A DNA stretch of 64,000 bases, taken from positions 71,005,316 through 71,069,315 of the forward strand of contig NC_132919.1 in the NCBI RefSeq assembly GCF_047675955.1, read 5' to 3'. Every line of letters begins with the position of its first letter. The first letter of the stretch is position 1. Positions 11,273 through 22,309 of this stretch are shown here, in pieces. The DNA comes from Chlorocebus sabaeus. Lineage: Eukaryota; Chordata; Mammalia; Primates; Cercopithecidae. The notes under the pieces were generated by a model. It was not told the origin of the DNA and did not search any database. It saw only the letters and a program-made list of their open reading frames with translations. The position numbers and the translations under genes are program-made.

Positions 11273-11575
11273 GGGGCCCAGCGCGGTGGCTCACGCCTGT
11301 AATCCCAGCACTTTGGGAGGCCGAGGCGGGCAGATCGCCTGAGGTCAGGAGCTTGAGACCAGCCTGACCAACATGGAGACACCCCATTTCTACTAAAAAA
11401 AATACAAAATTAGCCGGACATGGTGGTGCATACCTGTAATCCCAGCTACTCGAGAGGCTGAGGCAGGAGAATTGCTTGAACCTGGGAGGCAGAGGCTGCA
11501 GTGAGCCAAGATCACGCCACTGCGCTGTAGCCTGGCCAACAAGAGCAAAACGCCATCTCAAAAAAAAAAAAAAAA
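11273..11575 (+). repeat. Alu, sense, in pseudogene intron 5
   Basis: Full-length sense Alu with poly-A tail. Flanks 'aaaaatctctcgctggat' and 'aaaaatctttccctgggtg' look like a diverged target duplication. Confidence 0.92.
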
Positions 11576-12083
11576 TCTTTCCCTGGGTGAAAACACCATA
11601 AACCAATTGCCCACACAAACAATTGCACAATTTCACATAAATTCTCAGCAATATGTTTCCAAAACATGATATTCCCTAATAAAGGTTTTTTTTTAGGACT
11701 CTTAAGAAAAAGCCAAAATCTTGGGCTTTTCCAATTAGTAACTTGGGCAGGAAAATTTCCATTTAATGTATGAAAAACACCTGAAACAAAATGATTAACT
11801 GTACCTGTTGGGCCCTACTTTGCAAACACCACAGCCACTGAATTAGCTGAGATACCACAAACGTCAGCATAAACTTGCTGTTAGGGAAATGTTGGCCCAC
11901 GTTCAGAATGAGATCACTGGTTCTCTCTCCAGGTAGGTGATTAGGCAGGGCTCCTGACTGAAAGCTTAAAAGAATTAATCTAGATTAAATTCCTGCATGT
12001 AGGTCAGCTAGGATTTCATTAAATATCAAGAAGTATATATGCTCCTTTTTAAGGAGATTTAATACATTTAAGCTTGAATAACA

Positions 12084-12370
12084 GGCTGGGTGCTATGGCT
12101 CACGTCTATAATCCCAGCACTTCGGGAGGCCGAGGCGGGCAGATCACCTGAGGTCAGGAGTTCAAGAACAGCCTGACCACCACGGCATTACCCTGTCTCT
12201 ACTAAAAATACAAAAATTACCTGGGCATGGTGGTGATGCCTGTAATCCCAGCTACTCGGGAGGCTGAGGCAGGAAAATCGCTTAAACCCAGGAGGTGGAG
12301 GTTGCAGTGAACCGAGATTGCGCCAATGCACTCCAGCCTGGGCAACAGAGCAAGACTCTGTCTCAAAGAA

Positions 12371-12409
<39 letters not shown>

Positions 12410-12410
12410 A
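12084..12410 (+). repeat. Alu, sense, with (TAAA)n tail and exact target duplication
   Basis: Sense Alu ending in about ten TAAA units (12370-12410), flanked by CTTGAATAACA (12073-12083 and 12411-12421). Confidence 0.95.
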
Positions 12411-12639
12411 CTTGAATAACAATGTGTCACTTTTAAAATAAATTTTTCACTTGTACTTAAAAATAGGAGCGTTCATAAGAATTTATTAAGTGTCCAATGT
12501 TTCAGGAGCAGCAAAATAGGAATGAGGATAGCAGCAGCGTCTTTATCTTCTGAGAATTACACTTTAGCCACAGGGAAACTTTGATTAAACTAATCATACA
12601 TAAGGAAGTTGCTGTATTTTTCATTGACCTGGTAGGCCT

Positions 12640-12800
12640 GAGCCTCAGTCTCGGGTTGTCTCGAAGCTCACCGTGTAACCTTAGATAAGTCACTCCTCTA
12701 AAAGTCTCTCTCTCTAGGCCTCATTTTTTTCTGCAAAGCAGGGGAGTTGGTGATTACTAAGGTACCTATCATCTAGCTCTAAAATCTATGACTCTGCAAA
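12640..12800 (+). repeat. MIR, sense
   Basis: 'gtgtaaccttagataagtca', 'ggcctcatttttttctgcaaa' and 'gactctg' give the MIR core ('..cttgggcaagtcact...cctcagtttcctcatctgtaaaat..'). Confidence 0.65.
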
Positions 12801-12933
12801 TAGAAATTGTTTGAATTTAAAAAAAAATTCAGAGTGGCAGAATTAATGTTACAGGGAATTAAAATTAGATCAGATCCACCCTAATTCAAGCAGTTTCCTG
12901 AAACTTTTGAAATGCATAACATCCAAATGTCAG

Positions 12934-13152
12934 GTTTTAAGGCAGAGTGTCTCAACCTTGGCACTACAGACATTTTCGGTTGGATAATTCCTGGAGAGTT
13001 GTCCTGCGGGTGGCAGGAAGTTTATGGCCTCTCCCTAGTAGGTACCCGTAGTATGCCCCCCGCCCCTTATTATCTCAGCCAAAAATGTCTCCAGATATTG
13101 CCAAATGAGGGTGGAAGGGAGGCACAAAATCGCCTGAAAATCACTGCTCTAC
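12934..13152 (+). repeat. MER20-like DNA transposon (hAT-Charlie)
   Basis: Starts 'tctcaaccttggcactaca', contains 'attttcggttggataattc' and 'ccaaaaatgtctccagatat', and ends 'aaaatcactgctct'. This is the layout I recall for MER20. Family call is from memory of its consensus. Confidence 0.65.
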
Positions 13153-13444
13153 CTTAAGAAAGGAGGATTTTCCTTCACCACAGGGATGCACTAGGTACAC
13201 AAGACAGGCAGCCTGAGATACTCTCCTTCTGGTTCAATCAAAACCTGGCCATCTTAAAACACGGCATCTGTGTAGATTATCTCTGTTTTACCTGAAAGAG
13301 AAGAGGTTAGAAGATGAGACAGTAACATCCATCCAGTGTATATTCCCTTCCTGCAGAGTGAACAGGAAAACTTTCTGATGCTAATCTACCCAAATGACTC
13401 TTTATGTCATCTCTTCTCTTGGGAAAACTTCACTCCACTCTCAG

Positions 13445-13665
13445 AAAACAGCCCTCAAAGCCAAGCTGACTGAATCAAAGGCCAAGCACCAGCCTCAGGT
13501 AGAGGCTAGTGCCTGGAGACCCAGCTCCTTCAAGAGCATCACAAGACCAAGGGCCAGAGCCAGGCTAAAGGCAGCTGCTGAAGGTCAAGGCGTGCCTGGA
13601 GAATGAAGCTGAGACCACCCCACTGCCTGCTCACGGGGCAAACTGGCATGCAAGAAGCTGTGGGT
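13445..13665 (+). pseudogene. keratin pseudogene exon 6 (coil 2 end)
   Basis: Begins after 'cactctcag' with KTALKAKLTESKAKHQPQVE. It continues in shifted frames as LETQLLQEHHKTKGQSQAKG and LLKVKACLENEAET. The family pattern is K.SLE..LAETE..Y..QL..IQ, LEEQL.Q.R.ETKGQ..EY and LLD.K.RLE.EIETYR. The helix termination motif (TYRRLLEGE) is lost after ENEAET. The 3' boundary is set from the usual 221-nt length and is approximate. Confidence 0.82.
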
Positions 13666-13797
13666 GTGGTAAAGAACGAGAGTGGTTAGGACTGGGGCAT
13701 GTATAGGTCTCAATGACTCCTATTTACATTTTTAACCACAACAAGGACATACAACCAGGGCTGAACGACCTCCACAGGGTTCATTCAGTAACGATAA

Positions 13798-14108
13798 TTT
13801 TTTTTTTTTAATTTTTTTGAGACAGAGTCTTACTCTGTCACCCAAGCTGGAGTTCAGTGGTACGATCTCCGCTCACTATAACCTCCGCCTCCCGGGTTCA
13901 AGTGATTCTTGTGCCTCAGCCTCCCAAGTAGGGTCCCTCCCAAGTAGCTGGGACCAAAGGTGCACACTACCACACCCAGCTGATTTTTTGTATTTTTAGT
14001 AGAGGCGGGGTTCCACCATGTTGGCCAGGGTGGTCTCAAACTCCTGACCTCAAGTGATCCACCCGCCTTGGCCTCCCAAAGTGCTGGGATTACAGGTGTG
14101 AGCCACCA
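13798..14108 (-). repeat. Alu, antisense, with small internal duplication
   Basis: Antisense Alu. 'cctcccaagtag' occurs twice, separated by 'ggtcc', indicating a short internal duplication at 13919-13950. Confidence 0.9.
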
Positions 14109-15012
14109 GTAAGGACAATTTTAGAGGCCCCATTCCAGCTCTAGGAAAGCACTGACCAAGGCCTCAGTTTATGAACCCAGGCCCCAGTCCATGCATTACT
14201 ACTGGCGACAAGGTGCTCCACAAATGTTTGCCCACCTGAATTGAAATTTAGGCAGCGCTGTTGTTCTGCCAGACCGTCTATGGAAACAAGTATATTATAT
14301 CCAACATATGAGATGCTAAATAGTCATTTGGGGTGGTGTAATTCAAAAACAGAACAAATAAAACATAGAAAAAGCTAAAATTCAATGACTTCAACATAGA
14401 GCTTTTTAAAAAAAATCTCAGATATTATAATTTTTATGATACCTACAGCAATCAAAACCAGTGTATAAGACTATCCTATTTTTCTTGTCAGTCATAAGTT
14501 TGAAACTGGATCAAAAAGAGGAAATAAAATCAAGGATAAGTTTTAAATACAAGTTTTCTATTATTCTATTTCATTTTCTTCAGAGGAACAGCATATTCCA
14601 AAGTCTAAAAGTGTTGTTTTTATGACTCCAATGTTTGTATTAAGCAGTTAGAGTCATATAAAATCAAGACTCTGGTTGTGGAATACTTTTACTGAGACAT
14701 TTATCAAAATAGCACTGTAATTTTTTTCTTTCAACTTACACCTAAATAAACAATAATAAATGTCTTAGAAGCTATTGCTATATCACATTTAAATGACTTC
14801 CCTTCAACATCGTTCACCTCAAAATCAAAATATGGAGAGACGTTTTAATCCATATTTTCCTTGAAAGGTCAAAGGAGGTAAAGAAGCAAAGGAGACAGAC
14901 TGAATAAAGATGCATGATTGAAGACAAAAAGTTAAAATTAAACAAGAAGGTTTCAACTTGTAGATTAGTTTAAGGCAGTGTTTTTCAAGCTGCAGGCTGT
15001 GATCCATTTATT
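14109..15012. other. AT-rich stretch inside the keratin pseudogene, no exon seen
   Basis: Pseudogene exon 7 would be expected between 13665 and 16795, but no tail-like sequence is recognisable here. Confidence 0.4.
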
Positions 15013-15052
15013 TATGTATGTGTGTGTATGTATGTATGTATGTATGTATGTA
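15013..15052 (+). repeat. (TATG)n microsatellite
   Basis: About nine TATG units with one TGTG variation, directly before an antisense Alu fragment. Confidence 0.9.
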
Positions 15053-15178
15053 TTTTTGAGACAGGGTCTCACTCTGTCACCCAGTGGTGCAATCTCTGCT
15101 CACTACAACCACTGCCTCCGAGGTCCAAGCGATTCTCATGCCTCAGCCTCCCAAGCAGCTGGGATTACAGGTGCACTG
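15053..15178 (-). repeat. partial Alu, antisense
   Basis: 'tttttgagacagggtctcac' to 'gggattacaggtgcactgg'; truncated to one arm. Confidence 0.85.
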
Positions 15179-15308
15179 GAGCCATGATGTAAAATGATGC
15201 CTTTGTTCTTGTGGCTTGCAGTGGGAAAGGTTATGACCTTTGCTATAGAGTTTTCTTTATTTTTCCTTTCAGTTTTTACTTGAACTTAATTGTATGAAAT
15301 GGATTGTG

Positions 15309-15614
15309 GGCCAAGCATGGTGGCTGACGCCTGTAATCCCAACACTTTGGGAGGCCAAGGTGAGCGGATCACCTGAGGTCAGCAGTTGGAGACCAGCCTG
15401 ACCAACATAGTGAAACCCTGTCTCTATCAAAAATACAAAAACTAGCTGGGCATAGTGGCTCACAACTGTAATCCCAGCTATTCGGGAGGCTGAGGCAGGA
15501 AAATCATTTGAACCCTGGAGGCGGAGGTTGCAGTGAGCCGAGATCACACCACTGCACTCCAGCCTGAGTGACAAAGTGAGACTCCACTGAAAGAAAGAAA
15601 GAGAGAGAGGGGGA

Positions 15615-15689
<75 letters not shown>

Positions 15690-15811
15690 GAAGGAAGGAA
15701 GGAAGGAAGGAAGGAAGGAAGGAAGGAAGGAAGGAAGGAAGGAAGGAAGGAAGGAAGGAAGGAAGGAAGGAAGGAAGGAGAGAGAGGAGGGAGGGAGGGA
15801 GGGAGGGAAAA
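15309..15811 (+). repeat. Alu whose tail became a (GAAA)n/(GGAA)n microsatellite
   Basis: Sense Alu to about 15589, then 220 bases of GAAA, GGAA and GGGA units (15590-15811). The repeat GGATTGTG flanks the whole unit (15301-15308 and 15812-15819). The microsatellite is therefore the grown A-tail of the same insertion. Confidence 0.92.
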
Positions 15812-16009
15812 GGATTGTGAATCTGTTTGCTATTGTTATTGATGTCACTTCCTTCTCTACGTCTGAGAATTAATTGGCATTCCTAGAAGGATTCAAACCC
15901 TTCATCGTTTGTTGAGCTAATTTCACTATGATTTCACCGTATGCCACTTTCTTGCCTATATCATTGCAATGCCTCTCTACATAGGACTTGCTGTATTATA
16001 ACAATGATA

Positions 16010-16180
16010 ACAAAGGCAACTACCATTTGTGGAGCACCCACTATGTAAACATAATTCCTACAGCAATTCTGTAGATGGGGCATGATCCCCATTGCATAGA
16101 TGAGGAAACTGAAGTTCAGTGAGGTTAAATAGCTCACCCATGATCACAAAGCTCATCTGGGACAGATGATCCAGGATCAA
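16010..16180 (-). repeat. MIR, antisense (first of two)
   Basis: 'atagatgaggaaactgaagt', 'gaggttaaatagctcaccca' and 'gatcacaaagctca' are the reverse MIR core. Confidence 0.75.
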
Positions 16181-16229
16181 ACCCTTTGAGGTTCCAAAAT
16201 TCCAAGTGATAATCTTATTCCCATGTCTC

Positions 16230-16350
16230 ATCCTCTCAACACTTTATGAAGTGAGTACTATTATTATCCCCAGTTTACAGATAAGGACACTATAATTTTC
16301 CCAAGTTATACAGTAACTTGGGAAGAGTTAGGATTCAAACCCTGAATCAT
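16230..16350 (-). repeat. MIR, antisense (second of two)
   Basis: 'ttattatccccagtttacag', 'ataaggacactataattttc' and 'ggattcaaacc' form a second reverse MIR core beside the first. Confidence 0.65.
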
Positions 16351-16794
16351 GCCATATGTTGTTTTTCGTGTCTGGCTTCTTTCCCTCAACATGGTGTGTG
16401 CGCAATTCATCTGTGCTACTGATGTGGTTGTAGATCATGCTATGCCTTTAATAAACACCTGCATTAGGTGTTGGAGACACAAAGATGTGGTCCCTCTCTT
16501 GGAGAATTTACAGTCTAGAAGGAAAAATATATGCAAACATGTAGCTAACATAAAGTATTAACTACAATTCTGACTGAATTTTATCAAAATCACTCCAAAT
16601 TTGTGAAGCTTTAGAAAAGCAAAGATTAAAATCAATGAGATTTATATGCCTATCTTTCTCACTGTTGAAAGCAGGTAGAAAAGTTAATGAGCACCCAGTA
16701 AGAGAGCTGTCTTACTTTTGATTAAAGAGAAATGCTTTATCAATTTACTTCATTTCCATCAATATGTAATTGACCTATCGCTTTCTTTTCGTAG

Positions 16795-16894
16795 AACCGA
16801 GGAAATGTTTTGGCACAACACAATTGTTAAAGAACTGATTGATGGCATTGTTGCTTTATCACAAATAAGAGATGTTCACCAAAGACCAGTTTAA
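16795..16894 (+). pseudogene. keratin pseudogene terminal tail exon
   Basis: After 'ttttcgtag' it reads TEEMFWHNTIVKELIDGIVA, LSQIRDVHQRPV and TAA (16892-16894). The pattern TIV.EL.DG.V.SSQ...V matches the KRT24/KRT10-type tail end (TIVEELVDGKVVSSQVSSIS). Compare the intact KRT24 copy at 354-457. AATAAA follows 37 bases later. Confidence 0.85.
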
Positions 16895-16930
16895 GGAGCA
16901 CCACACAAGCTAGCCACAAAAACTAAGACA

Positions 16931-16936
16931 AATAAA
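16931..16936 (+). terminator. relic polyadenylation signal of the keratin pseudogene
   Basis: AATAAA 37 bases after the relic stop codon. Confidence 0.5.
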
Positions 16937-17572
16937 GCACCAAGAACCATTTAACCTTGGTTATGTACACTGGATAACTGATGCAATGTATAGAGTCAAA
17001 CTTTGCAAAAGTGATGAAGACAAGGGGATGTATTTCAACAATACTCATCTTTTTACACTAGGAAAAATAAAAGCCAGCAGGATATTTAGGGAATGTTTTT
17101 GCTCATCTTCGATAAAGTCATGTGAATGCATCATCTACATTTTGGAATTTTTTAATCTTTGTGGACTTAACAAAAATGAGTACACTTCTAATTCAGAAGG
17201 TCTAACCTTGCAGTTTTTAGCTCTGGTCTGAAGCAATCAATTTGGGCCCAGTGCTTGGCTAAGCACTCCAGACAATAAACAATAAGAGACAAATATTCCC
17301 TTCTAGAAGGTACAGCCCATCTGGAGATGTGGGAGATACTCTTGAAATAATTCAATGGCATCAGAATATCACGTAGAACTAAAAGTAGTCAGTAGCACAG
17401 ATGATAAGTGCCATGGGAACTCACAGATAATAATTCAATATGGGCCAAAGAGGCCAGTAAAAAACTCATGAAGCTGTGAATTAAAGCTCCAATATTATAG
17501 CATTTTACACCCACCAGCAAATGGAAATTAAAAAGACAATACCAAGTATTAACATGAACGTGAAGCAGCTGG
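16937..17572. other. intergenic, nothing recognised
   Basis: AT-rich sequence after the keratin pseudogene; no gene or named repeat seen. Confidence 0.4.
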
Positions 17573-17682
17573 GGCTGGGCGCAGTGGCTCATGCCTGTAA
17601 TGCCAACACTTTGGGAGGCCAAGGCAGGAGGCTCGCTTGAGGTCAGGAATTTGAGACCAAGCTGGGCAACATAGTGAGATCT
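17573..17682 (+). repeat. partial Alu (left arm), sense
   Basis: 'ggctgggcgcagtggctcat' to 'acatagtgagatctcctgg'; free-left-monomer size. Confidence 0.82.
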
Positions 17683-17692
17683 CCTGGAGACT

Positions 17693-19609
17693 CTTTTTTT
17701 TTTTTCTATTATACTTTAGGTTCTAGGGTACATGTGCACAACGTGCAGGTTTGTTACATATGAACACGTGCCATATTGGTGTGCTGCACCCATTAACTCG
17801 TCATTTACATTAGGTATATCTCCTAATGCTATTCCTCCCCCCTCCCCACAACAGACCCCGGTGTGTGATGTTCCCCTTCCTGTGTCCAAGTGTTCTCATT
17901 GTTCAATTCCCATCTATGAGTGAGAACATGCGGTGTTTGGTTTTTTGTCCTTGTGATAGTTTGCTCAGAATGATGGTTTCCAGCTTTATCCATGTCCCTA
18001 CAAAGGACATGAACTCATCCTTTTTTATGGCTGCATAGTATTCCATGGTATATATGTGCCACATTTTCTTAATCCAGTCTATCATTGATGGACATTTGGG
18101 TTGGTTCCAAGTCTTTGCTATTGTGAATAGTGCCACAGTAAACATACGTGTGCATATGTCTTTATAGCAGCATAATTTATAATCCTTTGGGTATGTACCC
18201 AGTAATGGGATGGCTGGGTCAAATGGTATTTCTAGTTCTAGATCCTTGAGGAATCGCCACACTGTCTTCCACAATGATTTAACTAGTTTACAGTCCCACC
18301 AACAGTGTAAAAGTGTTCCTATTTCTCCACATCCTCTCCAGCACCTGTTTTTCCTGACTTTTTAATGATTGCCATTCTAACTGGTGTGAGATGGTATCGC
18401 ATTGTGGTTTTGATTTGCATTTCTCTGATGGCCAGTGATGATGAGCATTTTTTCGTGTGTCTGTTGGCTGCATAAATATCTTCTTTTGAGAAGTGTCTGT
18501 TCATATCCTTCAACCACTTCTTGACGGGTTGATTTTTTTTCTTGTAAATTTGTTTAAGTTCTCTGTAGATTCTGGATATTAGCCCTTTGTCAGATGAGTA
18601 GATTGCAAAAATGTTCTCCCATTCTGTAGGTTGCCTGTTCACTCTGATGGTAGTTTCTTTTGCTCTTTAGACTTTAAACTAAAGTGCAGAAGCTCTTTAG
18701 TTTAATTAGATCCCATTTGTCAATTTTGGCTTTTGTTGCCATTGCTTTTGGTGTTTTAGACATGAAGTCCTTGCCCATGCCTATGTCCTGAATGGTATTG
18801 CCTAGGTTTTCTTCTAGGGTTTTCATGGTTTTAGGTCTAACATTTAAGTATTTAATCCATCTTGAATTAATTTTTGTATAAAGTATAAGGAAGGGATCCA
18901 GTTTCAGCTTTCTACATATAGCTAGCCAGTTTTCCCAGCACCATTTATTAAATAGGAAATCCTTTCCCCATTTCTTGTTTTTGTCAGGTTTGTCAAAGAT
19001 CAGATGATTGTAGATGTGTGGTATTATTTCTGAGGGCTCTGTTCTGTTCCATTGGTCTATATCTCTGTTTTGGTACCAGTACCATGCTGTTTTGGTTACT
19101 GTAGTCTTGTAGTATAGTTTGAAGTCAGGTAGCATGAGGCCTCCAGCTTTGTTCTTTTGGCTTAGGATTGTCTTGGAAATGCAGGCTCTTTTGTGGTTCC
19201 ATATGAACTTTAAAGTACTTTTTTCCAATTCTTTGAAGAAAGTCATTGGTAGCTTGATGGGGATGGCATTGAATCTATAAATTACCTGGGGTAGTATGGC
19301 CATTTTCACGATATTGATTCTTCCTATCCATGAGCATGGAATGTTCTTCCATTTATTTGTGTCCTCTTTTATTTTGTTGAGCAGTGGTTTGTAGTTCTCC
19401 TTGAAAAGGTTCTTCACATCCCTTGTAAGTTGGATTCCTAGGTATTTTATTCTCTTTGAAGCCATTGTGAATGGGAGTTCACTCATGATTTGGCTGTTTG
19501 TTTGTTATTGGTGTATAGGAATGTTTGTGATTTTTGCACATTGATTTTGTATCCTGAGACTTTGCTGAAGTTGCTTATCAGCTTAAGAAGATTTTGGGCT
19601 GAGACGATG
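17693..19609 (-). mobile_element. 5'-truncated L1 (L1PA-like), antisense
   Basis: Starts with a T-run and 'tctattatactttaggttct', the reverse of the L1 3' end. It runs through the 3' UTR into the C-terminal part of ORF2. The frame 18674-19486 (minus) still reads over 260 residues, including ENYKPLLNKIKED, WKNIPCSWIGRINI, LPDFKLYYK and WYWYQNRDIDQWNR, typical of L1 ORF2. Frames 17903-18274 and 18319-18642 hold the last part of ORF2, so shifts break it. The reverse transcriptase and endonuclease regions are absent because the copy is cut at 'gagacgatg' near 19609. It cannot mobilise itself. Confidence 0.95.
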
Positions 19610-20082
19610 TACAATCATGTCAAGAGCTTCTCTGAGGAGTACAGACTCGTCCTAAGGATCACAGGGAACTCTCGAAATATTAGGCTTTGGAGTAATCTAT
19701 CAAGGGTTGCAAAAGAAAATATGCAAGACTTGCCTAAGAAAATTAATATGCATCTGTATGCCAGATGAATTGGAATGGTAGAGATGGAAACTAGAGATGA
19801 AGTCAGAAGGTTGCTTTAGCAATTTAAAAATAAATTGAAATTTTTCTGGACTGAAATAATCCCAGGAGGAGTGAAAAATCTGGGATACAAGATTTGGCTT
19901 ATTAGACTTTAAAGAGTTAAGACAGTTTAAGCAAAATTTCTAAAATTTCAAGGTGGAATAAAAATTGGAAAGTTGGCAGGAAGAACAGAATTAGAAGGAA
20001 AGATGATATGGCAAGCTATAGGTATACTGAGTTTGATATAACAATGGAACACCCAGCTAGAAATATACAATAGAAAAAAATC
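19610..20082. other. unique-looking intergenic stretch
   Basis: No recognised gene or repeat. Confidence 0.35.
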
Positions 20083-20410
20083 AGGCCAAGTGTGGTGGCT
20101 CACACCTGTAATCCCAACACTTTGGGAGGCCAAGGTTGGCGGATTACTTGAGGTCAGGAGTTCAAGACCAGCCTGGCCAACATGGCAAAACCCCATCTCC
20201 ACTAAAAATACAAAAATAAATTAGCCAGGCGTGGTGGCACATGCCTGTAATCTCAGCTACTTGGGAGGCTGAGACAGGGGAATCACTTGAACCTGAAAGG
20301 CAGAGGTTGCAGTGAGCAGAGATCACACCACTTTCCTCCAGACTGGGTGGCAGAGTGAGACTCCATAACGGGGGGAAAAAAAAAAGAAAGAAAGAAAGAA
20401 AATAAAGAAA
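20083..20410 (+). repeat. Alu, sense, with (GAAA)n tail
   Basis: 'aggccaagtgtggtggctca' to 'gagtgagactccat', then an A-rich tail with GAAA units. Confidence 0.9.
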
Positions 20411-20445
20411 CAAATGGGCAATTGAATATATATATATATTTTTTT

Positions 20446-20540
20446 CATAGGTAGCGCAAAACTTATTGAATGCTAACTATCCAAATGTATGGTAATAAAG
20501 TAATATAGCTTAACTATCAAAGGTATCATATATATATATG
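20446..20540 (+). repeat. local duplication, copy A
   Basis: About 90 bases from 'cataggtagcgcaaaactta' to 'ctatcaaaggtatcatata'. By eye only two differences from copy C at 21885-21970. Confidence 0.8.
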
Positions 20541-20831
20541 GCATGAAAAACATAATAGTCTTTATTTTCATGAAAATGTATTATTCATAGCAAAATTTCT
20601 AACCATGTGACAAACATTTAGAATCAGAGTGCATTTCTAAAATCACTTTACAACTAATAAAACTCTAGAAATTCAGAACTATATATGATATTTTGAGGTG
20701 TGAATTATCTCAACCGAAGAACCACAGCAGGGAAGTCCTTTCCAGAAGTGAGTCACACACAAAAAACACATACATGACATATTTAGACAGGAATTATGCA
20801 GTTAAATGTGTCTTGTAGATACCCTTCCCAA

Positions 20832-21300
20832 TTTAAAAAACATTTATTGATCACTTACAACATGCAAGTACAGTAATAAGGTAGCATAGCTAAACTCAGA
20901 GGTATCACAGAAAAAACACACAGTTGAAAAAATGGTGAATTCTGGTTGTCTGTTTGTTTCCTCAAGCTCTAAGATTGATGCTTAGGATATCTCAAAGAGA
21001 ACTGAAAATGTTTTCCTAATTCTGAAACAGTACTGACTTCAATGACCATCTCTTTTGAGGTATGAGGCACAGGAGGGAGGGGAACGGGGTTGAAAAAATC
21101 ACTGTTGAGTACTATGCTCAGAACCTGGGTGATGGGATTACTCGTACCCCAACCCTCAGCATATATACCCTCACAATATACCCTGGTAATAAACCTGCGC
21201 ATGGACTACCCTGAATCTAAAATAAAAGTTGGAAAAAATAAAAAAGGTATGAGTCACTCATTTTGTGGCTACTTGCAGAAGTTTCAAAGATAATGATTTT
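20832..21300 (+). repeat. local duplication, copy B, split by an L1 end
   Basis: A diverged relative of copies A and C ('aacatttattgatcacttac', 'aaactcagaggtatcac', 'cacagttgaaaaaatgg', 'gaaaatgttttcctaattct'). After the L1 insertion it resumes with 'gtttcaaagataatgatttt'. Confidence 0.7.
21067..21245 (+). mobile_element. L1 3'-end fragment, sense, with target duplication
   Basis: 'gtactatgctcagaacctgg', 'taataaacctgcgcatg' and 'taaaataaaagttggaaaa' are the L1 3' end. GGTATGAG flanks it (21059-21066 and 21246-21253). Confidence 0.9.
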
Positions 21301-21884
21301 CAAAGGTAACCAAACTTGTGACACCAGTATGTCAGCATATCATCACATTTCATTTCTGAAGGGTCAGCAGTGAGAGATGGCGCCAAGCCACCAGTGAGAA
21401 GAGACATTTGAGAAAAACAATTAAGAAGGAACTGAAGCTTGATGGATTAGTATAATGAATTTTTCTGAAGGCAACGGTTTGAAAAATATTTGTAAAAGGT
21501 GTGGCAGAATGTGAAATCACGAATCATCTATTCTCGCCCTGACAACAGTTTTGTTTTTCATATAGGCTGGACTAAATTTCATTCGGTTCGTTAATTTTCA
21601 AATGTAATTGTTTGCAATTTAAGCCAAAAGACATCTTAAAATCTATTATTTTTTTAAATGTGGGACAGTGATGTAAGAAGCCAAAAAGAAACAAAAGTCA
21701 AACTGTGGGGCCAAAAAAAATAATTACAAAGAAATAAGAAATGTTCACAAATTTCAGCACACTTTGTTTCACCAAAGAGCGTAGTATTACAAAACTACAG
21801 TCCACAAGAAATCAGTAACTATGTTAAGTACTGAAGCAGAAAATAAGTTATGCACACTTTTATCTTATTACCAGATTATTTTTC

Positions 21885-22277
21885 ATAGGTAGCGTAAAAC
21901 TTATTGATTGCTAACTATCCAAATGTATGGTAATAAAGTAATATAGCTTAACTATCAAAGGTATCATATAGAACCACACAGTTGAAAAAAGGATGGATTC
22001 TGTCTTAGTCATTAACCCTGAGAATTTATCAAAGAGAACGGAAATTCTTTCTTTCTTTCTCTTTCTTTTCTTTTTCTTTCTTTCTTTTTCTTTTCTTTTT
22101 CTTTCTTTCTCTTTCTTTCTTTCTTTCTGTCTTTCTGTCTGTCTGTCTTTCTTTCTTTCGAAACTGGGTCCTGCTCTGTCACCCAGGCTAGAGTGCAGCG
22201 GTGAGATCATAGCTCATTTTAACCTCAAACTTCTGGGAGCTACGACTATAGGCATGTGCCACCATGCCTGGCTAATT

Positions 22278-22309
<32 letters not shown>

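Larger units (their letters stand above)
8866..16936 (+). pseudogene. unprocessed type I keratin pseudogene, KRT24-like
   Basis: Seven of the eight canonical type I keratin exons can be read in order on the + strand, most with splice sites: exon 1 (end of head, coil 1A) to 9121, exon 2 9535-9616, exon 3 10572-10726, exon 4 10877-11041, exon 5 11129-11248, exon 6 about 13445-13665, tail exon 16795-16894, then AATAAA at 16931. I could not find exon 7. Exon sizes (82, 155, 165, 120, about 221 nt) are close to the family's usual 83, 157, 162, 126 and 221. Stops and frameshifts in exons 1-4 and 6 make it non-functional. Introns are kept, so it arose by gene duplication, not retrotransposition. Best resemblance is to KRT24: GGIFSG in the head, AEIRFNNE in exon 4 and TIVKELIDG in the tail. 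It may be the equivalent of the human pseudogene KRT223P, which I recall in this interval, but I cannot confirm that from sequence alone. Confidence 0.88.

Noticed and set aside
11235..11651. 138-codon and many other 60-150 codon frames
   Set aside because: Antisense or sense Alu translations (VAQAGVQW, SCLSLPSSWDYR and similar), not genes.
11845..11935. Keratin-like peptide pieces (LAHVQNEIT) considered as pseudogene exon 6
   Set aside because: A much better exon 6 match with an acceptor and ordered motifs lies at 13445-13665, so this short similarity is probably chance.
13394..13606. 70-codon basic open frame considered as an independent small gene
   Set aside because: It overlaps keratin pseudogene exon 6; the keratin motifs lie in this and the adjacent frames.
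15504..15848. Ser/Leu/Pro-repeat protein of 114 codons
   Set aside because: Translation of the GAAA/GGAA microsatellite and an Alu.
18674..19486. 270-codon open frame on the minus strand
   Set aside because: It is the C-terminal part of L1 ORF2 in a 5'-truncated element, not a host gene.
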